64,000 nucleotides of DNA from Papio anubis. Its lineage: Eukaryota; Chordata; Mammalia; Primates; Cercopithecidae. The stretch is taken from contig NC_044981.1 of the NCBI RefSeq assembly GCF_008728515.1, positions 100,080,043 to 100,144,042 of the forward strand, written 5' to 3'. Of the stretch, positions 50,200-62,704 are shown one piece after another; position 1 is the stretch's first letter; each line of letters begins with the position of its first letter. A program made the position numbers and the translations under genes. Under the pieces are notes generated by a model. The model saw only the letters and a program-made list of their open reading frames with translations, was not told the origin of the DNA and made no database searches.

Positions 50200-50800
50200 C
50201 TCTTTCTCATCTTCCCGATTACCAAGTTCTATAAATTCTATTATCCTCAAAAGCTTAAAAGCTATCCCATTTTCTCCATCTTCACTGCCACTTGCCTTAC
50301 ATAATTCCTCATGCATGCTTCCCCAAACCAAAATGCCACAGCCTCCTCTCAGTTGTCCTGACTCCAGTACCACCCCATTTCAACCCATTCTTCACACTCA
50401 AAGCTGAGTTTGGTTGTTTCTTTCTTTTTTTTTTAACTGAAATTTGATCATGTCACTTCCCTCTTTAACATCTGCAATCATCTCCACAGACTTCAGAATA
50501 ATTTTCAAAGTACTACTTGTGGATGCAAAGTCTTTCAGAATTTGGCCACTTTCTCCCTTCCCCACATCATCTTTTTCTACTTGCTTACTTTACAATCTAA
50601 GCTAAGCTCCACAACTCTGATCTACTTGTGGTTTCCCAAACACAGCATGCTCTGTCACCTCTGTGCCTTCCTGTAAGCCCAAAGCATTTCCTTTTTCCCA
50701 TCCTTACTCCTACTTGACTGCTTAATGTTTCACCTCTGTAATTCAACTTCCATACCACTTCATCCATTCCCTGATATCCTGCCCCATTCCATCTTACTCC
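50200..50800 (+). mobile_element. L2-like LINE fragment
   Basis: 'tgatcatgtcacttccctct', then 'ttcagaatttggcc' and a C/T-rich run ('cacagcatgctctgtcacct') share the layout of the fragment at 28330-28940. No long open frame. Confidence 0.5.
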
Positions 50801-51959
50801 TATCTTCTTTTTTTTCCTCCCAGTCTGGAAGAACTTTATGACTAATATTATAAAAGTGAAGCTAACATTTAAACCCGTATAGCTTCAATTTTAAACACTA
50901 GAATTGAAAATATGAGCAAAAGAGGCCATATTCTAACTAAGAGATTCTATTTCAAATGTGGAACTAATATATATATACATCTGCCTATATTACTTGTATT
51001 TATTTAACATATTGCTTTTTAAATTAAAGGTATTTTCATCTATTTAGTTTCACTTTATAATCACCAAAGTCTTTTAATAAAACTTGGGAATAAGTGCCTC
51101 CCCCACGTGGAGATCAGTTTACACAGGCCCTCTAACAAGTTTAGCAAGTCATTTAAGGTTCAATAGTTCAAAATTACAAAAGTTGAACTCTAAACATGAC
51201 GAAAAAACTTTCTACCTATAAAGTAAAAAGCTGACTCTAAAGAAACAGAAAAGTTCATAACAGAATGTATAAGCAAAAAAAAAAAAAAGAACCAAAAATC
51301 AATAGTATTTCTAAGAAACAGGGTTTGAAAATTTTAAAGTAACATTTTGTAAATTGAATATCTTAACAATTTTAAGCAAGGTAAAATGTGATGTGTTTCT
51401 AAAGATTTTTAAGAGTTTTATATGAATCAGGTTGCTTATTAAATAAGCACTATATGTTGAAACCTCAATAATTTGATACACAATTACTATACTGGTAACA
51501 TTAGAAAAAAGAGGCTCAATTTATTGCAAGAAATGTTTATACCAAAAAAAATGAAAGCTGAGAATGTATAACATTAATAATCAAGACCCTGCTATTAACA
51601 CTCCTAATTATTTAAAAAAGTTAGCCTCTAATCACAAGCAATTAAACAAAATGTAAATATATAAAGTATTAAACTGAGAAACTAAAGTTTCAAGTTCTTT
51701 AATATTAAAATAGTATTCCCGCCTCTGGTGAGATGCACAATGAAGGGTATATTGAAGAATGTGAAGGCTCACATTGAGGAATGTGAGCATATTCTTATTC
51801 TTATTTAGTCAATATTTTCCTTCTTTCTAGATTTCATTAAAATACACAAATATAAAAAAATTAACAATATTTTAAAAATCTAAACAAAAATCATGTCACA
51901 GTACGAGGGGGTGCTGCTAGGAGATGCAAGTACAAATATAGATATACCTCATACAAACA
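50801..51959 (-). other. HACE1: HACE1 26-kb intron, no recognised feature
   Basis: AT-rich; nothing recognised. Confidence 0.4.
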
Positions 51960-52226
51960 TTTTTTTTCTTTTTTAAGAGACAGGATCTTGCTCTGTTACT
52001 CAGGCTGGAGGGCAGTGGTGTCATCTTGGCTCATTGTAGCCTTGAGCTCCAGGGCTCAAGTGATCCTCCCACCTCAGCCTTCAGAATAGCTAGGACTGTA
52101 GTCACATAAAACTAAGCCTGGCTAATTTTTTTTATTTTTTGTAGAGACGAGGTCTCACTATGTTGCCCAGGCTTGTCTGGAACTCCTGGCCCCAAGCAAT
52201 CCCTCTGCCTCCCAAAGCACTGGAAT
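51960..52226 (-). mobile_element. old Alu (AluJ-like), antisense, head missing
   Basis: Starts with poly(T), then 'agagacaggatcttgctctg'. Body diverged; it stops at 'cctcccaaagcactgg' before the usual head. Confidence 0.88.
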
Positions 52227-52604
52227 ATCATTGTTACTGGATCTTTCTACTTTGTCATATAAAATATAACTGAAAGGAGTGACAAATCTCACCCAGATAT
52301 AGTATTCACAGATAAGAATCATGTTTATAGTTCTCTTATCAAAGACAATCATTTGCTTAATAAAGATTCTGTGACTTCATTACCCTTAACGGAGGGTAGG
52401 TCTCCAGTGTAAAATAAAAAAATAAACATGCTACAAGGTGAACAATCTAAAAAAAGATTCTAAAAATATTTTCATTCACTGGCAAATCATATAGGTTTAA
52501 ATATTAATTTAAGTGTTTTACTATTGTAATCTTCTACAGCTTAACATGATTTACATTAAAAATCAAGTAAGTTCTTCCTCGACACAACTAATTTTGCATA
52601 CAGT

Positions 52605-52725
52605 ATGAAGAACATTAGACTTGAAATTAGGAGGCTTGGGTTTTGGCCCCAGTTTTGAAACTAATTCTTTAGGCCTAGTGTCATTTCGTGTAAAATGAGA
52701 GAGTAGAATTTAAAATTTCTAAGTA
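52605..52725 (+). mobile_element. MIR fragment
   Basis: 'agacttgaaattaggaggct' and 'tcatttcgtgtaaaatgaga' follow MIR order. Confidence 0.65.
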
Positions 52726-53358
52726 TGAATGTGAAAGAACTCAGCTCCTGACTTTATTTCCAAGAATTCAATCTCATTTTTTTTGTATACTATAGTATCT
52801 TAAGTTTCAAAAGGTAAAATTACGTAGCTTGCTAATAAGTTTCTAATTCCCTTTATATATCTGAAACTAAGAACCTATTTTTATAGAAAACTACCCAATA
52901 CAACTAATTTTTGTGTTGTGTTTTCCATTTTACAAAATGCTAATAACAATTCTGTATGGGAGGTACTATTATCCCAACTCTACAGAAAACTGAATTCGAA
53001 GAATTGTTAAACATAACCCTTTTTAAAATAATCCACATTTTACTAAATCTATAGTTTTAAAAATGGCTCAGTGAACATTGTTTCTTATAGCTAATTGATT
53101 CTGAAGATGTCTTGGAATTATAATTCAGCTTAAAAAAGGGGAGTTCAGCATTGTTTAACCAGAAGTTGCTACTTGTAAGCAACAGAACTAGAAATTATAC
53201 GATATTTTCTAATTCCAAATATCCCATATAACATATTAAAACATCAAACCGTATTAAATCTTAAAGTCATATTATGACTTTGAACAGTGAAATTTAAAAC
53301 ACATGCAAAGATTTTTAAATAAAACGTATAGAGGAGATGTAATAATAAATAAAAAGAA
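52726..53358 (-). other. HACE1: HACE1 26-kb intron, largely unassigned
   Basis: AT-rich; a possible MIR/L2-class 3' end around 52930-53000 ('ggaggtactattatcccaac'). Confidence 0.4.
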
Positions 53359-53653
53359 GGCCAGGCGTGGTGGCTCATACCTGTAATCCCAGCACTTTGG
53401 GAGGCTGAGGCGGACAGATCACCTGGGGTCAGGAGTTTGAGACCAGCCTGGCCAACATGGTGAAACCCCGTCTCTACTAAAAATACAAAAATTATCTGGG
53501 CATGGTGGTGCACCCCCATAATCCCAGCTACTGAGGAGGCCAAGGCAGGAGAATCGCTTGAACCCAGGAGGCAGAGGTTGCAGTGAGCCGAGATCACACC
53601 ACTGCACTCCAGCCTGGGCGACAGAGTGAGACTTCATCTCAATAAATAAATAA
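53359..53653 (+). mobile_element. Alu
   Basis: It starts 'ggccaggcgtggtggctc' and ends 'cttcatctcaataaataaat'. Confidence 0.94.
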
Positions 53654-54101
53654 TCAAGTTATAAAGTCAAAAAAATATCAAAAGGTCGAACAAAATTACT
53701 GGATCCCAAAAGTATGTGGAAAGCTTAAACACTGGCATTTCTTTTCTCTATTAGAATTATTTAATATCACACTTTAAAAACATGAAAGAGCAATTTTTGC
53801 AAATATTATCTTCATTAAAGTTTACATTTCTAATCAAATTTCTCAAAATGTGTATGCCCAATTTATATTATCAGCTGAAGTGCTCTAGACTTTTTTAGGA
53901 ACCACCTCAGCACAGCTAGCACAATTATCAAAATAATCCTTTCTAATTCAAAATCTAACATTTGATGGTTTTATTAACTTAAATGTTTTATCTGTTATGA
54001 TACTGTAGTTTTTCTACAAGCGCCAGAAGAATTTAGAGTAACTAGCAAACTATCAGAGCCAAGTTACAAACAATGGTTAAGGTAAAAACTGAAATACTCA
54101 C

Positions 54102-54298
54102 TTTGTTATTTTGTGTCACAAGAATACTCCCACCCCCAGGTTTCAAAGGCACCTCTTCCATTGCTCCAAATACATCAGTCTCAACAGAAAAAGTTAGTTC
54201 TAGACCCAGATCACTTATATCATTATCTAAAATCCATTGCAAATTTTTGGCATATTCTGGATCAATGGATGCCACATCTTGGTAATTTACAGGAATAC
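54102..54298 (-). CDS. HACE1: HACE1 exon, HECT N-lobe (residues 672-737)
   Basis: This 197-bp minus-strand exon has acceptor 'gcattttttag' and donor 'gtgagtat'. Two bases complete Gly672, then 65 codons read IPVNYQDVASIDPEYAKNLQ, continue through WILDNDISDLGLELTFSVET, and end LVTQNNK. In HECT ligases this part of the N-lobe (DVASIDPEYxxxLxWIxDND, followed by the LxLTFS strand) is strongly conserved and includes the region near the E2-binding subdomain. No stop or frameshift is present. Confidence 0.97.
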
Positions 54299-54826
54299 CT
54301 AAAAAATGCAAACATACAACAGTTATAGTCTGTTTCTGCCTTCCCTTATCTATTTAATGGTAAAATACTGCCCTCTACAGATATTCTGTAAAACTGCAAA
54401 ATATAATATAATCCTATTCACAGCATATTTTAAATGGATTCCTGAATTTGAAAGTCTGTTAAATTAAGCCTGTGTTTCTTTCACATTGTTACAATGTAAT
54501 CTTTCTTTGAAATAGCTATTCAGGAAGTTATTATAAACTTCAAAAGTGCCAATTATCTTAAGTATATTCATATTGAAATGTATTCTTAGCATAAACATAC
54601 ACACACTAAAATTGAAAAAAAAAACTAACTTAGCTGAAAGTGTTTGGAAAAAAAAAGGTAGGTCATTTTTTTTCTCCTTCAAACCTCAAATGCCTTACAT
54701 ATATAGATGGTCTCCAATCAAAATAAAAATTATCTTACCCAAAATGCTACTGCTTATCTAGTTTTCCTCAAACTGAAAGGAAAACAATATCAATAAATGT
54801 CTACAGAAATAATAATAGAGCCATAC

Positions 54827-54976
54827 CAAGAATGTGCTTGTAGAAGGATCGTGTGAAGTAAATATTGACCAGCTGCCTATGGTTCAATGCTAATCCCAAG
54901 ATCTGCCCAGCAAACCGAAAATAGTTCAAGTGATCAGGATTTACGTAAGAGTTGCTATTAGGCTGAAAAGTTGTTC
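54827..54976 (-). CDS. HACE1: HACE1 exon, HECT N-lobe (residues 622-672, partial codons at both ends)
   Basis: This 150-bp minus-strand exon has acceptor 'tttcaatag' and donor 'gtatggct'. GA completes Gly622. It then encodes TTFQPNSNSYVNPDHLNYFR, FAGQILGLALNHRQLVNIYF and TRSFYKHIL, and ends with G, the first base of Gly672. The run HLxYFxFxGxxLGxAxxxxxxxxxxFxxxFYKxxLG is a standard HECT N-lobe signature. It is separated from the next exon by a 528-bp intron. Confidence 0.97.
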
Positions 54977-55288
54977 CTATTGAAATAAATACAAAATAAT
55001 ATATTATTAAGAATCTATATGCAGAAGAAAGATCACTTCAATGCAGATAAACTAATTCACATACAACTTCAGCAAAGCTAAGGTGACATTGTGTACAAAC
55101 TTCCAGAGAAATGTTCTTTGTGGAATATATAACAGGTGGTAAGTAGAATTGTAAGTATAGATAACCATTAATTCACACATATTTATCACAGTAATCTACA
55201 GCAGAGAGAAAATTTTAGAGTACTTTTGACTGAAATTAGTTGGATGATCATTAGAGACACTCCGGAAATAATACAGCAGAGGATTGCA

Positions 55289-55322
55289 CACACACACACA
55301 CACACACACAAACACATATACA
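55289..55322. repeat. (CA)n microsatellite
   Basis: About twelve CA units followed by a short imperfect stretch. Confidence 0.9.
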
Positions 55323-55524
55323 CAGTTTCCTAGGCAGTATGGCAATAGGCTGTTCGCTAGGACAGACATTATCCCATTCATCTGTATGTGCCAGTGCAGT
55401 AAGTATTTTTTGCTTCTTCAGGAGTAGAACGCTATGAGAATAACTAAAAATTGTAAATGTACAACTGTTAAGTGACAGGCCTAGTCAACGAACTTGATGC
55501 CTGTTAACAATGATTAGAAAATTA

Positions 55525-55791
55525 ATCCCAGCACTTTGGGAGGCCGAGGCGGGTGGATCACAAGGTCAGGAGATCGAGACCACGGTGAAACCTCGTCTCT
55601 ACTAAAAATACAAAAAAAAATTAGCCGGGCGCGGTTGTGGGCGCCTGTAGTCCCAGCTACTCGGGAGGCTGAGGCAGGAGAATGGCGGGAACCCGGGAGG
55701 CGGAGCTTGCAGTGAGCTGAGATCCGGCCACTGCACTCCAGCCTGGGCGACAGAGCGAGACTCCGTCTCAAAAAAAAAAAAAAAAAAAAAA
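55525..55791 (+). mobile_element. young AluY of Old World monkey type, 5'-truncated
   Basis: The first roughly 27 bases are missing (it starts 'taatcccagcactttggg'). About 17 bases are deleted after 'ggagatcgagacc'. It carries 'gagatccggccactgc' and a long A tail. Confidence 0.93.
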
Positions 55792-55889
55792 GAAAATCAC
55801 CTCAGTCCACAAGGTAACCAAGTCTTTCTAACAATTACCTCTGAGGTGAAAGTAAACATGCGGGGCAATAGTTACCAATTACAATGAAA

Positions 55890-56200
55890 ATCCAATGCAA
55901 TGGAATATGAATCCACTTTTATAAAACATCTAGAATAGGCAAATTTATAGATAGGTAAAGTAGATTAGTAGTTACCTCAGGCTGAGGAAAGGGGATATGG
56001 GAGAGACTGCTTGATGGGTACAGAATTTCTGCTTGGGGTGATGAAAAAGCTCTGAAAATAGATAGTGCCCGATGGTTGCACAACACTAAATGTACTTAAA
56101 TGCCACTGAATTGTACACTTTCAAACAATATAAATGGTAAATTTTATGTGTATTTCACCACCATAAAAAAAGAAAAGTCTCAAAAAAAAATACTACTAGT
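55890..56200 (+). mobile_element. old L1 (L1M-type) 3' UTR fragment
   Basis: 'tagtagttacctcaggctga', 'tgggtacagaatttctgctt', 'aaatgccactgaattgtaca' and 'ggtaaattttatgtgtattt' are the usual order at L1M 3' ends. Confidence 0.75.
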
Positions 56201-57187
56201 TAAAAGTTAAAACCTAATGCCAAAACCTCAACTTTAAATAACTTTCTTTTCCTATTTTTCCGTGATGGCCACTAATTCATATTACAAATTCACTCATTCA
56301 TTCAACAAAGACATAATGAGCTCATGCTACATACTACTATTGTAAATGCCTGGGCTAAAAGAAGTAACTGATAAACCTAATGAAATAGCATCAAAGAAAA
56401 ATAAAAGGTAGAAATGTGCTGGAAAGTTAAATGTTTAGTCATTTTGACAATAATTCACTCTGTGTTTCATTGATCTTTGATTTCTCAGTGCTGACACCAG
56501 GTTAAACTGTTGACTAGTTTATTTAGATATTAAGGTACAAATTTGGAAGCCTATGGTATTAATAAGTCATGTGAGTCTCATCATTCACTGTTAAGGACCT
56601 TTGGAGAATAATTCCCTGTCATGAAGCAAGACTTGATATTAAAAGCCAAAGCAAAGCTTTGTGAGATAAAGGCAGACTTCAAAGACAAATATAATCATAA
56701 TCCCAAAAATATAATATTCTGAGAATAACCACAAATATTTTTTACCTGTTAAAACAATGAATGATTAGGGCTACAAAGATTTTTGATGACTCTATTTTCC
56801 TCCCCTAGCTCTGTGTTTAATTCCCTCTCTAATTACTTTCTGAGAAATCTAGATACTTAAAAAGGATAAGGAGACTTTTTTTTTAAAAAAAAGGAAACAT
56901 ATAGGGAGAAAATCTTCAGAAAAGGAGTAACAGTTTTTAACTTGAAAATTCTAAATAGAATTAAAAGTTTATGATAAATTTTAAGTTCAAAAAACATATA
57001 TATAGCTGTTACTCGCCCAACTGTTTTCATGCTCTCAGAAAAATCCTAGTATACAATAATATCATTTTCATGTAATGATAATAATAGCATATAATATTTA
57101 TACTTTCTATATGCCAGGCACCGACAAAGCATTTTCACATATTAGCTAACTGAATTCTTACCACATTACAAAACACAGGTTATCATC
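56201..57187 (-). other. HACE1: HACE1 intron, largely unassigned
   Basis: AT-rich. 56290-56360 ('cactcattcattcaacaaag') and 57070-57180 ('ctatatgccaggcaccgac') look like MIR/L2-class ends; the latter resumes after the Alu at 57188-57492. Confidence 0.45.
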
Positions 57188-57492
57188 TTTTTTTTTTTTT
57201 TTTTTTTTGTTTGAGACGGAGTCTCGCCGCGTCACCAGGCTGGAATGCAGTGGCGCAACCTCGGCTCACTACAACCTCCGCCTCCTGGGTTCAAGCAATT
57301 CTCCTGCCTCACCCTACCAAGTAGCTGGGACTACAAGCACATGCCACTATGCACAGTTAATTTTTGTATTTTTAGTTAGAGATGGCGTTTTACCATGTTG
57401 ACCAGGATGGTCTCAATCTCTTGACCTTGTCATCTGCCCACCTCGGCCTCTCAAAGTGCTCGGATTACAGGCGTGAGCCACTGTACCCAGCC
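57188..57492 (-). mobile_element. Alu, antisense
   Basis: A poly(T) of about 22, 'gagacggagtctcgccgcg' and a final 'gtacccagcc'. It is inserted in an old MIR/L2-class repeat whose two halves flank it. Confidence 0.94.
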
Positions 57493-57867
57493 AGGTATCA
57501 CCATTTTTAAATGAGGACACGAAAGTGCAGAAAATTAAGTTTACTGGCCCCAAGATCATATCAAAAGAACAGCAGTCAAGATTCTCACCATGTATAAACC
57601 CAAATGACAAATTCACAACAACTATACTATTTCACTACTGTAAGCATCTTAATTTCATTAGAAAACAAGTTTTTAAAAAAATTATTATAGATATCGGGTC
57701 TACCCAAACATTCGCCACATTTAGAAATTCTTGATTCCTATATGTAATTCTCTTTGTCAACTAAACCTAAGAGTGTGAAAATATTTCAGCTTGATTTTAA
57801 TTTATTAATACTATGACCCCAAAGAGGAGACCGATATGGCTTACAAAAGACATAAATCAAAATGTTT

Positions 57868-58197
57868 GGCCAGACATAGTGGCTTACACCTGTAATCCGA
57901 GGCGGGTAGATAGCATGAGCTCAGGAGTTTGAGGCCAGTCTGGGCAGCATCGTGAAACCTTGTCTCCACAAAAAGAATAGAGAAATTACAAAATACAAAA
58001 ACTAGCCAGGCACCATGACTGGTCTCCCAGCTCAGGTGATCCTCCCACTTAGCCATACCAGCTACTCGGGAGGCTGAGGTGAGACAGTTCCTTGAGCCCA
58101 GGAGGTCAAGGCTGCAGTGATCCAAGATCGCGCCACTGCCCTCCAGCCTGGGTGACAGAGTGAGATTCTGTCTCAAAGGAAAAAAAAAAAAAAAAAC
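57868..58197 (+). mobile_element. old Alu with an internal inverted segment
   Basis: It starts 'ggccagacatagtggctt' and ends in poly(A). At 58021-58059 the sequence is Alu in the opposite orientation (gctcaggtgatcctcccac), between two normally oriented parts. Confidence 0.9.
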
Positions 58198-59340
58198 AAC
58201 AACTTTATGGGTCTATGTACTTCAACATTTGCTCTGCTACAAATCTATAACATTAAGGAAGTACCTCAACTAATGATTCCACACCAAATCTGTTTTTCAG
58301 ATATTAAGCTAAGTAGACTTAGAATAAAGGATATAAAGAGTCTAAAATAGTCTAAAATATAAGACTAAAATATAAGTCTAAAATATAATGCTAGATCTAG
58401 CTTCAACGATTAGGCCTCAATAATTAAACTCAGGGGTTCATTGAACTTGACATTCACAAAGACACCAAATTCACCTCAGAGCAAAGAATCAAAGGTTACC
58501 AAGTTAAAGCGGGCAGTTCCATGTTCCTATGCAATTGCAAATACTCAAAGTGTATCCAAGAAGCCCATCACAGGGATGAATGCCTGCAGCAGCCTAGCTC
58601 TGTTGCAGCCCGCTCCCACATGCCTCCCTTAAAATCATCCTTCTTATCAAATAGGGATTTGCTGTTAGTTTGGTTGGAAGCAATCAGAAGCTACCATTAA
58701 TGAAGTATTCTCTCCTGATAAAAGAATGTAAACATTTGGGGAAAGAAAAGATTTTCAGGAAAAACGAGCGACTGTGCAAAGCATTTGAAAACTGAAATCC
58801 CACCTTCACTTGGAATATGTCTTTATTAAGTTAGAGAGCTCTCAAATATGCCTCACACAAATGAGATAACTATTTCCATTTAGTCTACAATAGCAAATTA
58901 CAACTCTATAGGTCACAAGCACCATTTCAACAAGGAGGGTTAATTATCTGTTGTATATGGTTAAATAAGAGCTTTATAGTAGCCAGGTTTTGATCTCTTA
59001 AAATGACTGAAAATAAAGTTAGTATATATAAATAGATTAAGAGTTGAAATTTTACATCATGATTTCTAGACTTTGGTTTTCCTAACCAATATATTTTAAA
59101 ACTTGGAAACTCAAATAGAGTTAGCAAATTTTTATTTTTCCAAATAGGGACTTGTATTTGTTTAAGGCCATCTACAAGCACCATTAATTTTAATGAAATG
59201 AAAAATTTAACTCAAAAAAAGTAGACTAAAGGATAATCCTTAAATTGAACAAATTTAGTTTTATTTTATAAAGGACTGATAAGAAACCTCCTTGGGGCCA
59301 ACACTAGTCCTTGAGATAAGCATCTGGGAACCAACTGTTA
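58198..59340 (-). other. HACE1: HACE1 intron, no recognised feature
   Basis: AT-rich; a GC-richer stretch at 58490-58640 of unknown nature. Confidence 0.4.
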
Positions 59341-59349
59341 AGAGGAAAA

Positions 59350-59525
59350 AATGTTAGACTGAGTCAGGTTCCACTTATGATTCTACTACTTATTAACTGT
59401 GTGAATGCAGATAAAAACTCTGAATTTCAGTTTTCTCATCTATAAAATAAGAATATCCCACCTAGCTCACAGGTCTGCTGTGGAAATCAAAAATAAAATG
59501 TACTGAAATAGTGTGAAAACTGTGA
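59350..59525 (+). mobile_element. MIR SINE
   Basis: 'ttctactacttattaactgt', 'cagttttctcatctataaaa' and 'cccacctagctcacaggtct' follow the MIR core. It ends just short of an exon at 59564. Confidence 0.8.
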
Positions 59526-59563
59526 CAAGTTGCAGAAAAAGTCATCTAGACCGTACAACTTAC

Positions 59564-59651
59564 CATCAGCTGACTGGGTAAACAATGCATAATCAGGATT
59601 GACTATCTCATTGGACAGAATATCAAACCATTCACGCACAACACCTTGACC
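59564..59651 (-). CDS. HACE1: HACE1 exon, HECT N-lobe (residues 593-621)
   Basis: This 88-bp minus-strand exon has acceptor 'tgaattcag' and donor 'gtaagttg'. It encodes GQGVVREWFDILSNEIVNPD followed by YALFTQSAD, and ends with G of Gly622. The motif GxGVxREWFxxLSxExxNPxYxLF is highly conserved at the start of HECT catalytic domains. It follows its upstream neighbour after an intron of only 181 bp. Confidence 0.97.
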
Positions 59652-59760
59652 CTGAATTCAAGAAATAAAATTAAGCATCAACAGAAATATGTTATATTGG
59701 GAAATTTTTTTCTAAATAAAATTTAAATATAAAGTTTCTTCCTTTATCAACTAAACATTA

Positions 59761-59961
<201 letters not shown>

Positions 59962-60025
59962 TTAAAACTTACAATAACAAGCACTTTGTGGTTCACACAT
60001 ACATCAGCTTCTTTGTTAAGCATAC

Positions 60026-60137
60026 CTCTGTGAACCAGCAGGATATCATTTTCATTCACTGGCCTATGCACCATGTCTGAATCTGGCTGTCCTGAATGCA
60101 GATGTTCATAGAACCATTCACAGCGATCTTTAAAAGG
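60026..60137 (-). CDS. HACE1: HACE1 exon, linker before HECT domain (residues 523-560)
   Basis: This 112-bp minus-strand exon has acceptor 'ttgagctag' and donor 'gtatgctt'. It encodes PFKDRCEWFYEHLHSGQPDS and DMVHRPVNENDILLVHR, and ends with G of Asp560. The residues lie between the ankyrin/middle region and the HECT domain of HACE1 and resemble no catalytic motif. The intron to the next exon is only 95 bp. It begins in phase 0, so the exon before it, not found within this window, must end on a complete codon. Confidence 0.93.
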
Positions 60138-60513
60138 CTAGCTCAAAAAATAAGAGTAAAATATGTTAGCAGTATATCAGTTTATCTAATTATCAGATTT
60201 ACTAGTATGTTAAATGCCTTTTCTACAAATAATCATCCTTAGATCTTTATTTATAATAAGGAGTTACTGAATAATGTGTTTTAACATTTCAGTAACTATT
60301 CACAAAAAGGCAGAACTTAGCTGAAATAGCTTGGCTACCTAGAGAAATGTATTTTTTTTAATTCCTACATTTTCAACACAAAAGACTTGATAAATTTGGT
60401 TATGTCGCAGAACTTAATATCAGATATGTAATTGAACATATTTATTCACACCCAGAAAAATTATGTTGCATGTTCCATTTAATTTTTCGTGAAAATAATC
60501 TCTTACACCTAAT

Positions 60514-60838
60514 CTTATTTATTTATTTTGGTTTATTGCTGCTGTTGTTGTTGTTTTGAGACAAAGTCTCACTCTGTTGCCCAGGCTGGAGTGCAGTGGC
60601 GTGATCTCTGCTCACTGCAACCTCTGCCTCCTGAGTTCAAGTGATTCTCCTACCTAAGCCTCCCAAGTAGCTGGGATTACAGGCACTCACCACCATGCCT
60701 GGCTAATTTTTGTATTTTTAGTAGAGATGGGGTTTCACCATATTGGCCGGGCCGGTTTCGAACTCCTGACCTCAGGTGATCCACCCATCTCAGCCTCCCA
60801 AAGTGCTGGGATTACAGGCATGAGCCACCACTCCCAGT
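60514..60838 (-). mobile_element. Alu, antisense
   Basis: Tail of (TTG)n-type repeats, then 'gagacaaagtctcactctg', ending 'ccaccactcccagt'. 'ctcttacacctaa' upstream and 'ctcttactcctaa' downstream form the target-site duplication. Confidence 0.93.
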
Positions 60839-61307
60839 CTCTTACTCCTAACTTTATTCTTATTTCTATCCTTTAGAATATATGCAGAAACTGGAATGGA
60901 ATTTGTTATCCCTTCCCATTCTCCACAATAAAAATTGAAGAATAAGATCTCTTGAATAGCAAAGAAAATCTCTCCTTTTTGTTCATCTGCCAGGTAAGCA
61001 AACTGTAAGTGATCTATAATTTTTGATTAATAAGAAAGTATTGAGTACGTAGTATGTACCAACACTGCAAGTAACATAAGAGCAGTAAAAACTCCATGAA
61101 CTTGCTAAAAACTGTTTAATACAGTTAAAGAGATGAGACTAACATAGAGTAACACAATATAACATATATATATAAAAAAATAAAATATCAAGTTCTAAAC
61201 AATGAAGCATGAGCTATAGAAGCCCTGGTCGTGGTAGCAAAGAGGAACAATGAAGTCAATCTGAGAGCTACTACTCCTTTGAATAAGCATTAAAAGTAAG
61301 AGAAGAG

Positions 61308-61628
61308 GCTGGGTATGCTGGATCATGCCTGTAATCCCAGCACTTTGGGAGGCCGAGGCAGGAGGATCGCTTGAGCCCAGGAGTTTGAGACCAGCCTGGG
61401 CAACAGTGAGACCCTGTCTCTACCAAAAAAAAAAAGTTTTAATTAGCCAAGCGTGGTGGTATGCGCCTACAGTCCTGGCTACTCAGAAGACTGAGGTGGG
61501 AGGATCCTTGAACCCAGGAGTTCAAGGCTGCAGTGAGCTATAATTGTAGTGTGCTCACCTTGTCACTGCAGCCTGAGTGACAAAGTGAGACCTTATCTCT
61601 ACAAAAACAAACAAACAAACAAAAAAGT
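61308..61628 (+). mobile_element. old Alu
   Basis: It starts 'ggctgggtatgctggatc' and ends in (aaac)n. 'aaaagtaag' is present on both sides. Confidence 0.92.
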
Positions 61629-62480
61629 AAGGTAAGATCTCTGCAAGATAGAACTTATTAATAGAAATAACTTAAAGCGGAAAAGCCCTTTCCCCATAAC
61701 CTACCCCCACACTCCTAGAAGGTGCTGGTGGAAATATAATGAGTAAGATTTTACGTATCGTGAGTTTAAAGATATAGTGGGGTGTAACTATTAGGGATTT
61801 AGAAAGAGATACTGGACAGTGATGCAGCTGAGACACTGAAAATAAAGCCATGAACAAAGGTGAAGTTGGAGACAGTATAAGGTTCAAGAGATGAAAGACA
61901 CAGAGAACAAACACCAAGAATAAAGAAGTTTATGATCACAAGTCATGACTGAGAATTTGCTTAGCAAATGATACAGACAGCGGGAAAAGTCAAAGGAGAA
62001 CCAAGGTGGTGCAATACCATCACAAAAGCTAAGAGTTTCAAGAGATCAATATGATGAATACCATCCAACACCACAAAAAAGTTATCTTCCAGGTCGCTTT
62101 TAGGACACCAATAAATTTCTTCATCTGAGCTAAATTAAATAAGTTTTTTTTTAAAGATTCAAATATCACTTGTTATTAATTCTTAATAAAAACACAGTAT
62201 GATTGATGAGAGAAGAACTTCTGCCTTTTAATATTTGCTTTCAGTAAGAAAAGGATAAATGCTACCTTTTTAAAGTTAAATGTGTAATTCTGTCCATACT
62301 TCTAACAGTCTTCCACATTCTTAATAAAGCACTGGTGTTATATGTTATATGCATTACTATACATATAAATTAAATATTTCATTTTCAGTTAACAAGTTGA
62401 AATATAAAGCACTTGAAATTCTAATGCTAACTATTTCTAAAAGTTTGGTTTAAGAGGAAACAAAAAACATTACACAGAAG
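61629..62480 (-). other. HACE1: HACE1 intron, no recognised feature
   Basis: AT-rich. Nothing assigned. Confidence 0.4.
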
Positions 62481-62484
62481 CAAT

Positions 62485-62690
62485 TATTTAAGTATGGGCT
62501 TTGAAGTCAGATAAACATGGTTTGAGAATCCCTCACTCTGTCATGTACTAGACTTATCTTAAGGAAATTATTAATCCTCACAGAACTTTAGTTTTCTCAT
62601 CTGTAAAACACAGAAAAGAATACACCTACTTCAAGAGCTGTTAGGATTAAATTAAATAATTCAAATAAAGAAAATAATTATGATAATTAT
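62485..62690 (+). mobile_element. MIR SINE
   Basis: 'gtatgggctttgaagtcaga', 'tttagttttctcatctgtaa' and 'agagctgttaggattaaatt' follow MIR order. Confidence 0.82.
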
Positions 62691-62704
62691 AATACTCATA
62701 ATTA

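Noticed and set aside
60988..61005. A strong-looking + strand splice donor (ctgccaggtaagc)
   Set aside because: It is on the strand opposite to HACE1, with no open exon before it.
62041..62115. Minus-strand open stretch after an ag-like acceptor, considered as the missing upstream HACE1 exon
   Set aside because: No clear donor in phase 0 is present, and I could not match its translation to HACE1.
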